Source: Gramella sp. MT6 | GTDB lineage: Bacteria; Bacteroidota; Bacteroidia; Flavobacteriales; Flavobacteriaceae | Direction: 5' to 3' | Assembly: GCF_019357415.1 (NCBI RefSeq) | Contig: NZ_CP048410.1 | Coordinates: 744,001-808,000 of the forward strand | Length of the DNA stretch: 64,000 nucleotides | Part shown: one piece after another, positions 46,764 through 55,602 of the stretch | How the letters are laid out: every line of letters begins with the position of its first letter | How positions within the stretch are numbered: position 1 is the stretch's first letter | The notes under the pieces: model-generated | Database searches by the model: none | The model's input: the letters and a program-made list of their open reading frames with translations, nothing else | Told to the model about the DNA's origin: nothing | Position numbers and translations under genes: made by a program

Positions 46764-48356
46764 TCAAGGAATCAAAGCCTTTAGATCTTCAAGTGTATTT
46801 GCCTCTTCTATCTTCTTATCTGTTCGCCATCTCAAGATCCTGGGAAATCTGGTTGCCACTCCGCTTTTATGGCGTTTCGATTCTACAATTCCTTCAAAAG
46901 CGATCTCAAAAACATGATGCGGGGTCACGCTTCTCACCGGACCAAATCTTTCCAGAGTATTCTTTTTGATCCATGCGTCGAGCTGCCTGAATTCCTTATC
47001 GGTTAATCCGGAATAAGCTTTAGCAAAGGTCACCAATTCCTCTTTCTCTTCATCCCACAGCCCGAAGGTATAATCAGTAAAAAGGTTACTCCGGCGGCCA
47101 TGACCGCGCATGGCATAGGTAAGCACAGCGTCTATTGTTAATGGATCGACCTTCCACTTCCACCAATCTCCTTTTTTTCTTCCCACCAGGTAAGGTGAAT
47201 CAAGCCGTTTCAGCATCAGACCTTCAGATTTAACTTCCCTGGAATTCTCGCGTTCCAAAGCCGCATCTTCCCAATTATCAAATTGAATGTTTTCAGATAA
47301 ATGAAGTGGCACCGCCTCTGTCTTAACCTCATGATAAAGTTTTTCCAGTATCTCTCTTCTTTTTCCAAAAGCCATATCCCTGATATCTTCACCATTCCAT
47401 TCCAGAAGATCGTAAGCTTTTAAGATCACCGGAGTTTTCTCCAGTAGCTTTTTACTCACATTCTTCCGGCCAATTCGTGTCTGCAGATCTTTGAAAGTTC
47501 CTATTTCACCTTTAGGAAAAGGAAGGATCTCACCATCCAGGACAGTCCCGTTAGGAATTGCCTCGACAAACGCTTCGAACTCGGGATATTTATCGGTTAC
47601 CAGTTCTTCTCCCCGGCTCCATACAAAAAGTTCATCATTTCTAATGATCACCTGGGACCGTATACCATCCCATTTATGCTCAGCGCTCCATTGTGAAACG
47701 TCTCCCAGTTCTTCCGGTTCATCTTCAATGGCATAAGCAAGATAAAATGGATAAGGTTTGGAGAGAAAATCTTCCTCGTTCTCTTCCAGAATAAGTTTAT
47801 TGAAAGTGATCTTTGCTGGCTCCCAGTTTCCCATCATCTTGTAGGCAAGGATATCTTCATCTATTCCGGTAGCTTTTGATAAGGCTCTGGTCATTAATTT
47901 CTGACTCACCCCGATCCTGAAACTGCCCGTGATAAGTTTGGTAAAAACAAAGCGTTCGTAATAGTTAAGGTTTAGCCAGTTTTCAAAAAGATATTCCTTT
48001 TTCTCATCTTCAGCTTTAGGTTTTAGTTCTATGATCTCCTGTAAGAACTGGTTCAGGCTCTTTTCTGTAGAATCTTCTGAGGCCGGGATCACCAGGGCAA
48101 TTGTTTCTGCCAGATCCCCAACTATATGGTAAGATTCTTCAAATAACCATAAGGGGATCTTTGCAAGTTCTGATGCCCATTCCCTCATCAGGGTTGTATT
48201 AACCGGTCGTGGTGGCCGGCGGTGGCTTAAGATCGCAATGGTCCACACCTTATCTTTTGGGGGTGCATTTTTAAAATATTCGGTTAGCGCCTCAACCTTC
48301 AAAGTTGTTTTATTGGTGCTGTCCAGCGTTCTTATGAGATCGGCAAATGCTTTCAT
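46764..48356 (-). CDS. ATP-dependent DNA ligase (ligase-associated repair cluster)
   Basis: A 530-residue nucleotidyltransferase-type DNA ligase. The N-terminal DNA-binding domain covers about 1-200. The active-site lysine is in AEHKWDGIRSQ, the KxDG motif I; later motifs include DGEIL, KSEGLMLKR and GDWWKWK. A C-terminal OB-fold domain ends near IEEANTLEDLKALIP. The start overlaps the stop of the exonuclease gene by four bases (ATGA). In this cluster the ligase seals breaks after processing by the exonuclease and the helicase. Confidence 0.95.
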   Translation of the reverse strand: MKAFADLIRTLDSTNKTTLKVEALTEYFKNAPPKDKVWTIAILSHRRPPRPVNTTLMREWASELAKIPLWLFEESYHIVGDLAETIALVIPASEDSTEKSLNQFLQEIIELKPKAEDEKKEYLFENWLNLNYYERFVFTKLITGSFRIGVSQKLMTRALSKATGIDEDILAYKMMGNWEPAKITFNKLILEENEEDFLSKPYPFYLAYAIEDEPEELGDVSQWSAEHKWDGIRSQVIIRNDELFVWSRGEELVTDKYPEFEAFVEAIPNGTVLDGEILPFPKGEIGTFKDLQTRIGRKNVSKKLLEKTPVILKAYDLLEWNGEDIRDMAFGKRREILEKLYHEVKTEAVPLHLSENIQFDNWEDAALERENSREVKSEGLMLKRLDSPYLVGRKKGDWWKWKVDPLTIDAVLTYAMRGHGRRSNLFTDYTFGLWDEEKEELVTFAKAYSGLTDKEFRQLDAWIKKNTLERFGPVRSVTPHHVFEIAFEGIVESKRHKSGVATRFPRILRWRTDKKIEEANTLEDLKALIP

Positions 48357-49375
48357 TCTGAATCCTTTTCTTTTTCGGCTTCCATCTGGCCGGTTTCTCC
48401 TTCATATTGCGTTTCCTCGGTCCTGGCGTCATACCCCTGTTCCCTGAGAAACCTGGAAAATATATCGGTATACCCATGGGTACAGATCACTTTCTCACAA
48501 CCGGTTTCTTTGATGGAACTTAATAAACCCTGCCAGTCGCAATGATCACTAAGTACAAAACCTTTATCGATTGCCCTTCGCCTTCTAGCTCCCCTAAAGG
48601 TCATCCAACCACTGGCCGAAGCAGTTACATAAGGTACCATTTTCTTTATCCAGGTGGTGCCGTGAGCACTACCCGGAGCAAGCACAATACTGCCTTTTAT
48701 TTCTTCCTTCTTTATTTCTTTAGTGATCCTGGTGGTTGCTGGAAATTCCAATTGAGGTCTCAGCACTTCGGTCATATTCTCTATGGCTCCATGTGTGTAG
48801 ATCTTTCCTATAGATGTGTCCAAATGCTTCAATAACCGCTGTGCTTTGCCTAGAGAATATCCGAAAAGTACTGAGGTCCTTCCATCCTCCTTATTCTGTT
48901 GCCACCAGTTATTGATATCTTCAAAAACCTGCTTTTGCGGAGTCCATTTAAAGGCGGGTAATCCAAAAGTACATTCAGTAATAAAAGTGTCACATTTTAC
49001 TGGTTCATAGGGAACCGCTACACCATCATCTTCAGTTTTGTAATCTCCCGTGAAGACCCACACCTCTCCCTTATGTTCTACACGAATCTGGGAAGAACCA
49101 ATAATATGACCAGCCGGATGGAGAGAAAATTTAACCCCATTGATGCCAAAACTTTCACCCCAATCTTTTCCCGTCACACTAATTTCTCCCAGGCGATGCC
49201 TTATTATTGGAACATTGCTATGGTGGGTGATATACTTTTTATGCCCCCAGCGGGAATGATCTGCGTGGCCGTGGGAAATTATGGCTTTATCAACAGGCTT
49301 CCATGGATCCAGATAAACATCTGCCGCAGCACAATAAATTCCCTTATCATTAAAAGCCAGTAACGGAGTTCTCAT
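48353..49375 (-). CDS. Ligase-associated DNA damage response exonuclease
   Basis: A 340-residue metallo-beta-lactamase fold nuclease of the CPSF/SNM1-like group. The zinc motif HxHxDH is SHGHADH (34-40), and the GYSLGKAQRL segment and DHCDWQGL follow. Together with the ligase and helicase it forms a known ligase-associated repair module. Its stop overlaps the ligase start by four bases, so the two are coupled. Confidence 0.93.
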   Translation of the reverse strand: MRTPLLAFNDKGIYCAAADVYLDPWKPVDKAIISHGHADHSRWGHKKYITHHSNVPIIRHRLGEISVTGKDWGESFGINGVKFSLHPAGHIIGSSQIRVEHKGEVWVFTGDYKTEDDGVAVPYEPVKCDTFITECTFGLPAFKWTPQKQVFEDINNWWQQNKEDGRTSVLFGYSLGKAQRLLKHLDTSIGKIYTHGAIENMTEVLRPQLEFPATTRITKEIKKEEIKGSIVLAPGSAHGTTWIKKMVPYVTASASGWMTFRGARRRRAIDKGFVLSDHCDWQGLLSSIKETGCEKVICTHGYTDIFSRFLREQGYDARTEETQYEGETGQMEAEKEKDSE

Positions 49376-49473
49376 ATATTCTTCTGAAAGATTTTTAAAT
49401 TAATTAATAGATATTTTATCAGAAAGGGATTAAGAAAAGATTAGCGATTGATGAGAATTAATTTAGGTGTGCA

Positions 49474-49507
49474 TTGACACTAAAAACTGCATGTTTAACT
49501 ATATTTG
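49474..49507 (+). promoter_or_regulatory. Bacteroidota-type promoter for the TerB-like gene
   Basis: TTG at 49474-49476, a 23-base spacer and TATATTTG at 49500-49507. The -7 element fits the consensus; the spacing is at its upper limit. The ATG follows at 49529. Confidence 0.5.
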
Positions 49508-49528
49508 TACAATAAAATCATTACAATA

Positions 49529-49960
49529 ATGTCCTTTTCAGATTTATTTGGCTCGGGAGAGCACCTACGAAATCTTAGTCATTTCGCCTCTATTGTAAAC
49601 CTTGCAGCAGTTGATGGAGATATTAATACCGAAGAAGAAGCTCTTCTAAAACGTTTTGCAAGAAAGTTAGACATTAGTGAAGAAGAGTATGACAAGGTTA
49701 TCGAAAACCCAAAACTTTTCCCTCTTTCAGCTTATAATAGCATTGAAAGAAGACTCGAGCGTCTTCACGATCTTTTTAAAATAATTTTCGCAGATCATAT
49801 TATTGACGAAGAGGAAACAGAACTAATTAAAAAATATGCCATCGGTCTTGGATTCTCAAGCCAGGCTTCTGAAGGCATAATTAGACGATCTATCCAAATA
49901 TTTAGCGGCCAGTTAAATTTTGACGATTACCGTTATTTACTTGAAAAAGAAATAGACTGA
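49529..49960 (+). CDS. TerB-like domain protein
   Basis: A 143-residue all-helical protein; the ATG at 49529 ([10 protein letters not shown]) is preferred over an earlier TTG, which falls in the -7 element. [20 protein letters not shown] and [20 protein letters not shown] fit the two EF-hand-like helical repeats of TerB family proteins, including acidic DGDI and DHIIDEEE metal-binding patches. Function of the stand-alone domain is unknown. Its last 28 bases overlap the convergent fbp gene. Confidence 0.82.
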   Translation: MSFSDLFGSGEHLRNLSHFASIVNLAAVDGDINTEEEALLKRFARKLDISEEEYDKVIENPKLFPLSAYNSIERRLERLHDLFKIIFADHIIDEEETELIKKYAIGLGFSSQASEGIIRRSIQIFSGQLNFDDYRYLLEKEID

Positions 49961-50979
49961 GACTGATCTTTAGTTTCAGCTTTTGTCATAAATTCTTCAG
50001 CTTTTTCTACCATTTTTCTGCTTCCACAGAAAAATGGTACACGCTGATGTAATTCGGTTGGCTTAATATCCAGTATCCTTTTAAAGCCATCACTTGCCTT
50101 GCCGCCGGCCTGTTCAGTTAGAAAAGCCATAGGATTACATTCGTAAAGCAGCCTGAGTTTCCCGTCACTAGCTTTCGAGCTCTTAGGATACATAAATATT
50201 CCTCCCTTGATCATATTCCTGTGAATATCAGAAACCATAGAGCCAATATACCTGGAGGTATATGGGCGGTTACCTTCTTCCTGCTGACAGTATTTTATAT
50301 AATCTTTCACACCCTGAGGAAAATGAACATAATTACCTTCATTAATAGAATAGATCTGCCCGTCTTCAGGGAACTTCATATCTGGATGTGAAAGGTACCA
50401 CGAACCTAAAGCAGGGTTTAGTGTAAATCCATTCACCCCATGCCCGGTAGTATATACAAGCATGGTGGAAGTTCCATAAATAATATAACCTGCAGCCACC
50501 TGTTTATTTCCAGGTTGCAGAAAATCTTCCATTTGCACCGGTGTTCCAACGGGTGTAACTCTTTGGTAAATTGAAAAAATGGTACCTACAGAAACGTTCA
50601 CATCTATATTGGAACTACCATCCAAAGGATCCATGAGTACCACGTATTTATTTTGATTATCTCCTTTGTGCCCCTCTATCTGTATAAAATCATCATTCTC
50701 TTCTGAAGCGATACCGCAAACGATCTCACGATTCGTAAGGGTTTGAATAAACTTATTATTGGCGTAGACATCCAGTTTTTGCTGATCTTCTCCCTGAATG
50801 TTAGTTTCACCATAAGCCCCTATGATATCTACCAGCCCGGCTTTATTAACTTCATGATTCACCACTTTCGCGGCAAGTCTCAAGGAATTGATCAATCTGG
50901 AAAGTTCACCGGAAGAACCCGGGAAATCAGCTTGATTTTCAATAATAAATTCTCCTAGGGTTTGATTTGGCTTAGGCAT
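49933..50979 (-). CDS. fbp: Fructose-1,6-bisphosphatase class I
   Basis: Gluconeogenic phosphatase, 348 residues. The metal and substrate motif [10 protein letters not shown] is at 117-126, with ASEEND upstream and [21 protein letters not shown] near the C-terminus, all standard for class I. The C-terminus overlaps the TerB-like gene by 28 bases. The intergenic region upstream holds an AAACGT-N6-ACGTTT inverted repeat that may be an operator. Confidence 0.96.
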   Translation of the reverse strand: MPKPNQTLGEFIIENQADFPGSSGELSRLINSLRLAAKVVNHEVNKAGLVDIIGAYGETNIQGEDQQKLDVYANNKFIQTLTNREIVCGIASEENDDFIQIEGHKGDNQNKYVVLMDPLDGSSNIDVNVSVGTIFSIYQRVTPVGTPVQMEDFLQPGNKQVAAGYIIYGTSTMLVYTTGHGVNGFTLNPALGSWYLSHPDMKFPEDGQIYSINEGNYVHFPQGVKDYIKYCQQEEGNRPYTSRYIGSMVSDIHRNMIKGGIFMYPKSSKASDGKLRLLYECNPMAFLTEQAGGKASDGFKRILDIKPTELHQRVPFFCGSRKMVEKAEEFMTKAETKDQSQSISFSSK

Positions 50980-51015
50980 GTTCTTTTATTTACGCTGGCT
51001 AAATTATTAAAATTT

Positions 51016-51033
51016 AAACGTACTACAACGTTT
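51016..51033. repeat. AAACGT-N6-ACGTTT inverted repeat between fbp and an acetyltransferase
   Basis: A perfect six-base inverted repeat in the divergent space between fbp (ATG at 50979) and the acetyltransferase (ATG at 51080). A TATTTTTG -7 element for the acetyltransferase lies at 51057-51064. A role as operator is speculative. Confidence 0.4.
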
Positions 51034-51079
51034 TCGCTGACAATACTAACATTGTTTATTTTTGTATAAAATAATTTAT

Positions 51080-51568
51080 ATGGAAATTAACATACGAGAC
51101 GCCAGAAAGGAAGATATGGGCGAAGTTTTAGAGCTTATCCAGGAACTGGCAGTTTTCGAAAAAGAGCCCGAGGCGGTTATTATTGATGAAAATGACCTCA
51201 TTAGGGACGGGTTTGGTGAACACCCTGCATTTCACTGCTTTGTGGCTGAAGCCGACGGCAAGATAGAAGGAATGGCTTTGGTCTACTATAGATATTCTAC
51301 CTGGAAGGGAAAGACCGTACACCTGGAAGATCTTATTGTAAGGGAAGCGTTCCGCGGAAAAGGATTAGGTTCTGCCTTATATACTGAGGTAATAAAATAT
51401 GCGGCTTCAGAAAAGGTAAAACGTACCGAATGGGTGGTTTTAAACTGGAACAAAGACGCAGCCGATTTTTACCGAAGAAGTGGAGCAGATGTCATGGAAG
51501 ACTGGGACACGGTGCAAATGGACGAAAAAGCTATGCACCAATTCCTGGAAAAGAAAGGTATCCTTTAA
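51080..51568 (+). CDS. SSAT-like GNAT acetyltransferase, copy 1
   Basis: A 162-residue N-acetyltransferase from the ATG at 51080. The acetyl-CoA loop is RGKGLGSALY, preceded by the characteristic YSTWKGKTVHLEDLIV, and by WVVLNWNKDAADFYRRSGA. This pattern resembles diamine/thialysine acetyltransferases (SSAT and SAT2). A paralogue follows at 51714. A TATTTTTG -7 element at 51057-51064 precedes it. Substrate is probably a polyamine or lysine-like amine; this is inference. Confidence 0.88.
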   Translation: MEINIRDARKEDMGEVLELIQELAVFEKEPEAVIIDENDLIRDGFGEHPAFHCFVAEADGKIEGMALVYYRYSTWKGKTVHLEDLIVREAFRGKGLGSALYTEVIKYAASEKVKRTEWVVLNWNKDAADFYRRSGADVMEDWDTVQMDEKAMHQFLEKKGIL

Positions 51569-51713
51569 GACGGTATTAATAGGCTTATAAAAAGCAATCA
51601 CTATTTTTGTTAAGAATCTGAATTATGAAATGAGCCAATATGAAATTTCAGCTTATAACTGGATTTCGATAGCGAATTGCATATGACCAATACGAACAAA
51701 TAAATAACAACAT

Positions 51714-52190
51714 ATGGAATATACAATACGAGAAGCCAGAAGGGAAGATATGGATGATGTTCTGGAGCTTATAAAAGAACTTGCAGAACATGAAAATCAC
51801 CTGGATGACGTGGAAGTGACGGTTGCCGATCTTGAAAAAGAAGGCTTCGACCATGGAAATTTCAAATGCTTTGTAGCAGATGTAGATGGAAAGATTGAAG
51901 GAATGGCACTCGTATATTTCAGATTCTCCACCTGGAAAGGAAGAACGGTACACTTAGAAGATCTTATCGTTCGTGAAAGTATGCGCGGGACTGGTCTTGG
52001 CGGAGCACTTTATAAGCAGGTTGTAAAATATGGCCACGAAAACGGAGTTAAACGTATAGAATGGGTGGTTTCTGAAGGCAATAAAAATGCGATCGAGTTT
52101 TATGAGAATACAGGAGCAGAGATCAAAGAAAGCTGGAAAACCGTACATATGGAAGAAAGTGGAATCCAGAAAAACGTGAAGAAAAAGTGA
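51714..52190 (+). CDS. SSAT-like GNAT acetyltransferase, copy 2
   Basis: A 158-residue paralogue of the preceding gene, aligned over its whole length with the same FSTWKGRTVHLEDLIVRE stretch and the acetyl-CoA loop RGTGLGGALY. The C-terminus is lysine-rich. It ends in GTGA, sharing bases with the GTG start of the aspartate kinase gene, so the two are translationally coupled. A TATTTTTG -7-like element lies at 51602-51609. Confidence 0.87.
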   Translation: MEYTIREARREDMDDVLELIKELAEHENHLDDVEVTVADLEKEGFDHGNFKCFVADVDGKIEGMALVYFRFSTWKGRTVHLEDLIVRESMRGTGLGGALYKQVVKYGHENGVKRIEWVVSEGNKNAIEFYENTGAEIKESWKTVHMEESGIQKNVKKK

Positions 52191-53440
52191 TCAAAGTTTA
52201 TAAGTTTGGTGGCGCTTCAGTAAAGGATGCCGAAGGAGTAAAAAACCTTATTAAAGTTCTGAAAGAGACCGGAAGTGAAAATACGCTTATCGTGATCTCG
52301 GCGATGGGAAAAACGACCAATGCGTTGGAAGTTGTGGTTAAAGACTATTTAAAAACCACCAGGATCCCTTCAAGTCTTGAGGAGGTAAAGGAATACCACC
52401 GCAGTATCATGGAGGAGCTTTTCGAGAATAAAGAAGCTCCCGTTTATTTTAAAACCGAAGCTCTTTTCACCGAACTTGAAAACTTTCTACAACATAATAA
52501 ATCTAATCAATATGATTTCGTTTACGACCAGATCGTAAGTTATGGTGAGCTTGTTTCTACAACTATAGTAAGCGAATACCTAAATTCTCAAAATATAGAT
52601 TCTACCTGGCTGGATGCACGGAATTTTATAAAGACTGACAGCACTTATAGGGATGCGCAGGTAAACTGGACAAAAACGCAGGATCTTATCCAGGAAAATA
52701 TTGATGCGAAAAAGCTAAATATCATCCAGGGGTTTATCGCTTCAGATCCGAATAATTTCACGACGACACTAGGCCGTGAAGGGTCAGATTATTCTGCAGC
52801 GATCATCGCGTATTGCATGAATGCTGAAAATGTTACGATCTGGAAAGATGTGCCGGGTGTATTGAATGCTGATCCGCGTTTCTTCAATAAAGCGGAACTA
52901 TTGAATAAGATCTCTTATGAAGAAGCTATCGAACTTGCTTTTTACGGAGCATCGGTAATTCACCCAAAGACCTTACAACCACTTCAACGAAAGGAAATTC
53001 CACTATTTGTAAGATCCTTTCTGGATCCTACGGGGGAAGGTACCGCTGTAAGCAAAGGAAAGACCATCTTTCCCGAAGTTCCATGTTTTATCGTAAAAAA
53101 AGACCAGGTGCTGATTTCGCTTTCATCGCTGGATTTTTCATTTATGGTAGAAGAAAACATCTCAGAAATATTCCGACTTTTTCACCAGTACCAGATGAAG
53201 GTAGATCTCATTCAAAATTCTGCTATCAGTTTTAGAGTGTGTGTGGACAACAAATTCAATCAACTGGAAAAACTTATTCAACACCTTAAAGCTAGATTTA
53301 AGGTAGATTATAAGACCGGAGTTTCCCTTTATACTATAAGACATTTCAATGAGGAGGCAATCAAAGGTCTGGAAAAGGACAAAACGGTTCTTCTGAAACA
53401 ACTTACCCAAAACACTGTACAATTGGTAGCCGAAAACTAG
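52187..53440 (+). CDS. lysC: Aspartate kinase
   Basis: First enzyme of the aspartate family, 417 residues, a monofunctional form. The N-terminal kinase motif is KFGGASV, followed by TLGREGSDYSAA and IWKDVPGVLNADPR. The C-terminal ACT region (about 300-400) is present though compact, so feedback control by lysine or threonine is possible. The start is GTG at 52187 overlapping the upstream acetyltransferase stop. A short inverted repeat (53471-53502) follows without a U-tract. Confidence 0.94.
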   Translation: MIKVYKFGGASVKDAEGVKNLIKVLKETGSENTLIVISAMGKTTNALEVVVKDYLKTTRIPSSLEEVKEYHRSIMEELFENKEAPVYFKTEALFTELENFLQHNKSNQYDFVYDQIVSYGELVSTTIVSEYLNSQNIDSTWLDARNFIKTDSTYRDAQVNWTKTQDLIQENIDAKKLNIIQGFIASDPNNFTTTLGREGSDYSAAIIAYCMNAENVTIWKDVPGVLNADPRFFNKAELLNKISYEEAIELAFYGASVIHPKTLQPLQRKEIPLFVRSFLDPTGEGTAVSKGKTIFPEVPCFIVKKDQVLISLSSLDFSFMVEENISEIFRLFHQYQMKVDLIQNSAISFRVCVDNKFNQLEKLIQHLKARFKVDYKTGVSLYTIRHFNEEAIKGLEKDKTVLLKQLTQNTVQLVAEN

Positions 53441-53653
53441 AGATTGATTTCTTATTTTTGAATACGAAATTTCTTCAACCAAAATATGTATTTGCTGAAG
53501 AATCTATAGGTTTCGCCATCCTGAACCGGCAATACAATTTTGAAATTTTGTAATTTACCCTATCGGGATTGCTAAATTGCAATTCCGTGAATTTCTAAAG
53601 GAAGTTCATTTGAAAAGCCTTTAGGACATTTAAACAGCATAAACCAATCAAAT

Positions 53654-55456
53654 ATGGGAATCGTAAGTGCTAAAGAAGTAGCCAATGTTATGAATTTACG
53701 TAAGTTCGGATTCCTGGGTACGGGAATTGGCTGGCTAATTCTGAAGACGACCAAACTCTCCCGCATTAATAAAGAATACGATAAGCGCAGGAATCTAAAA
53801 GGCACCGATTTTATTGATTCTATCCTTAGAGAATTCGAGATTGATTACGAAATCCCGGAAAAAGATCTAAAAAGAATCCCGAAAGAAGGACCGTTCATTA
53901 CGATCTCCAACCATCCCCTTGGTGGGATAGACGGGATGATCCTGATGAAACTGGTTTTACAAAGCAGACCAGATTATAAGGTTATCGCCAATTTTCTTTT
54001 ACATAGGTTAGATCCTTTAAAACCTTTTATCCTTCCGGTAAATCCTTTTGAAGATCACAAGGAAGCTAAATCCAGCCTTAGCGGAATGAAAAATGCCATT
54101 GCTCACCTCAAAGAAGGTAATGCCCTGGGTATTTTTCCTGCCGGTGAAGTTTCTACCTACCGGGATAAAAAAGTGATCGTTGATAAACCCTGGGAGCCTT
54201 CAGCCATGAAACTCATTCAGAAATCGAAGGTGCCCGTGGTCCCAATATATTTTCATGCTAAGAACAGCCTATTCTTTTACAGGCTCGCCTCATTCAGCGA
54301 TGTTCTAAGGACCGCCAAATTGCCAAGTGAAATGCTCTCTCAAAGACGCCGGAAGATCAAAGTGAGAGTTGGGCATCCTATATCTGTAGAAGATCAACTG
54401 GAACATCCAAACCTGGAGGCCTATACTGCCTTTTTACGCCGAAAGACCTACATGCTTGCAAATGCATTTGAAAAGAAAAAACTATTAAGTAACCTGCCTA
54501 AAACGCTAAAAATACCAAGATCCCCAAAAGATATTGCCGAGGAAACCAATTCGGAACTTATGAATATCGAGGTGGAAAACTGCCGGAAAATGGACAAAAG
54601 GCTCCTTCAAAGCAGGAACTATGAGGTATTCCTTGCCAAACGTGAGGTGATCCCGAACATTCTGAATGAGATTGGTCGTTTACGGGAAATAACATTTCGT
54701 GAAGTTGGAGAAGGCACCAATAACAGTATAGACCTGGACAAATTCGATGAATATTATCACCATCTTTTTCTCTGGGATAACGAAACCGAAAGGATCGCCG
54801 GGGCCTATAGAATGGGTATGGGAAGTGAAATCTATGCTGATCACGGTATCAACGGATTTTATCTTCAGGACCTGTTCCGGTTTGAACCGGAACTGCACAA
54901 AATGATGAGCCAGAGTATCGAAATGGGTCGCGCATTTATAATTAAAGAATACCAATTGAAGCCAATGCCACTCTTCCTACTATGGAAAGGGATCGTGCAC
55001 TGTACCCTGAGATTTCCGGAACATAAATACCTTATTGGCGGGGTGACCATTAGCGATAAGTTCAGCAACTTCTCTAAATCGCTGATGATAGAATTCATGA
55101 AATCGAATTATTACGATCCCTATGTCGCTCAGTATGTAAGGCCGAAAAAGGAATTCAAGGTGAAACTGGAAGATGCAGACAAGGATCTTGTTTTCGATGA
55201 AAGCGAAGCCGATCTTAATAAATTTGATAAGATCATCGATGAACTGGAAAGCGAAAACCTGCGGTTACCGGTGCTCATCAAAAAGTATATCAAGCAGAAC
55301 GCTAAGGTCGTTGCCTTTAATGTAGATCCTCTTTTTAATGACGCGGTTGACGGTCTTATGTATATTAGAATTGCAGACCTTCCAGAAAGCACGGTGAAAC
55401 CAGTTATGGAAGAATTTCAGAAAGAACTGGAAGAGAGAGCCGCGGCCATGAAGTAA
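53654..55456 (+). CDS. Bifunctional PlsC/OlsB-like acyltransferase (OlsF-type aminolipid synthase)
   Basis: A 600-residue fusion protein. Residues 75-270 are a PlsC/LPLAT acyltransferase with NHPLGGID (86-93; the usual HX4D is HX5D here) and FPAGEVSTY. Residues 310-540 resemble the OlsB N-acyltransferase (GNAT-fold), with REITFREVGEGTN and the YRMGMG and DLFRFEP segments. This order matches OlsF, described from Serratia and Flavobacterium johnsoniae, which makes ornithine lipids in one enzyme. The amino acid (ornithine, glycine or other) cannot be told from sequence. The 213 bases upstream (53441-53653) contain no gene. Confidence 0.85.
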   Translation: MGIVSAKEVANVMNLRKFGFLGTGIGWLILKTTKLSRINKEYDKRRNLKGTDFIDSILREFEIDYEIPEKDLKRIPKEGPFITISNHPLGGIDGMILMKLVLQSRPDYKVIANFLLHRLDPLKPFILPVNPFEDHKEAKSSLSGMKNAIAHLKEGNALGIFPAGEVSTYRDKKVIVDKPWEPSAMKLIQKSKVPVVPIYFHAKNSLFFYRLASFSDVLRTAKLPSEMLSQRRRKIKVRVGHPISVEDQLEHPNLEAYTAFLRRKTYMLANAFEKKKLLSNLPKTLKIPRSPKDIAEETNSELMNIEVENCRKMDKRLLQSRNYEVFLAKREVIPNILNEIGRLREITFREVGEGTNNSIDLDKFDEYYHHLFLWDNETERIAGAYRMGMGSEIYADHGINGFYLQDLFRFEPELHKMMSQSIEMGRAFIIKEYQLKPMPLFLLWKGIVHCTLRFPEHKYLIGGVTISDKFSNFSKSLMIEFMKSNYYDPYVAQYVRPKKEFKVKLEDADKDLVFDESEADLNKFDKIIDELESENLRLPVLIKKYIKQNAKVVAFNVDPLFNDAVDGLMYIRIADLPESTVKPVMEEFQKELEERAAAMK

Positions 55457-55497
55457 ATACTTACAAAGGTTTTATTTAAATTTTTCATTGCCTCCTA

Positions 55498-55520
55498 TTA
55501 ACAGACCAAAAACCTGTTAA
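55498..55520. repeat. TTAACAG inverted repeat before the NmrA-like gene
   Basis: TTAACAG, a nine-base spacer and CTGTTAA, with a further CTGTTA at 55525-55530. It lies about 80 bases upstream of the ATG at 55603. It has no U-tract and could be a regulator site. Confidence 0.4.
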
Positions 55521-55602
55521 GATACTGTTATTCCTTGCTTTTGGCTGTGCCAATTATCTATTCCTCCTTATCTTGTTTGAACAATAAAAGACAAAGAAAA
55601 CT

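Noticed and set aside
49505..49528. TTG at 49505 as start of the TerB-like gene
   Set aside because: It overlaps the -7 promoter element; the ATG at 49529 gives a normal family N-terminus.
51080..52190. Tandem acetyltransferases as an assembly duplication
   Set aside because: The two copies differ at many residues and at the ends, so they are true diverged paralogues.
53471..53502. TTCTTCA...TGAAGAA repeat after lysC as a terminator
   Set aside because: The 18-base loop and the lack of a U-tract make it a weak hairpin; kept only as a short note under lysC.
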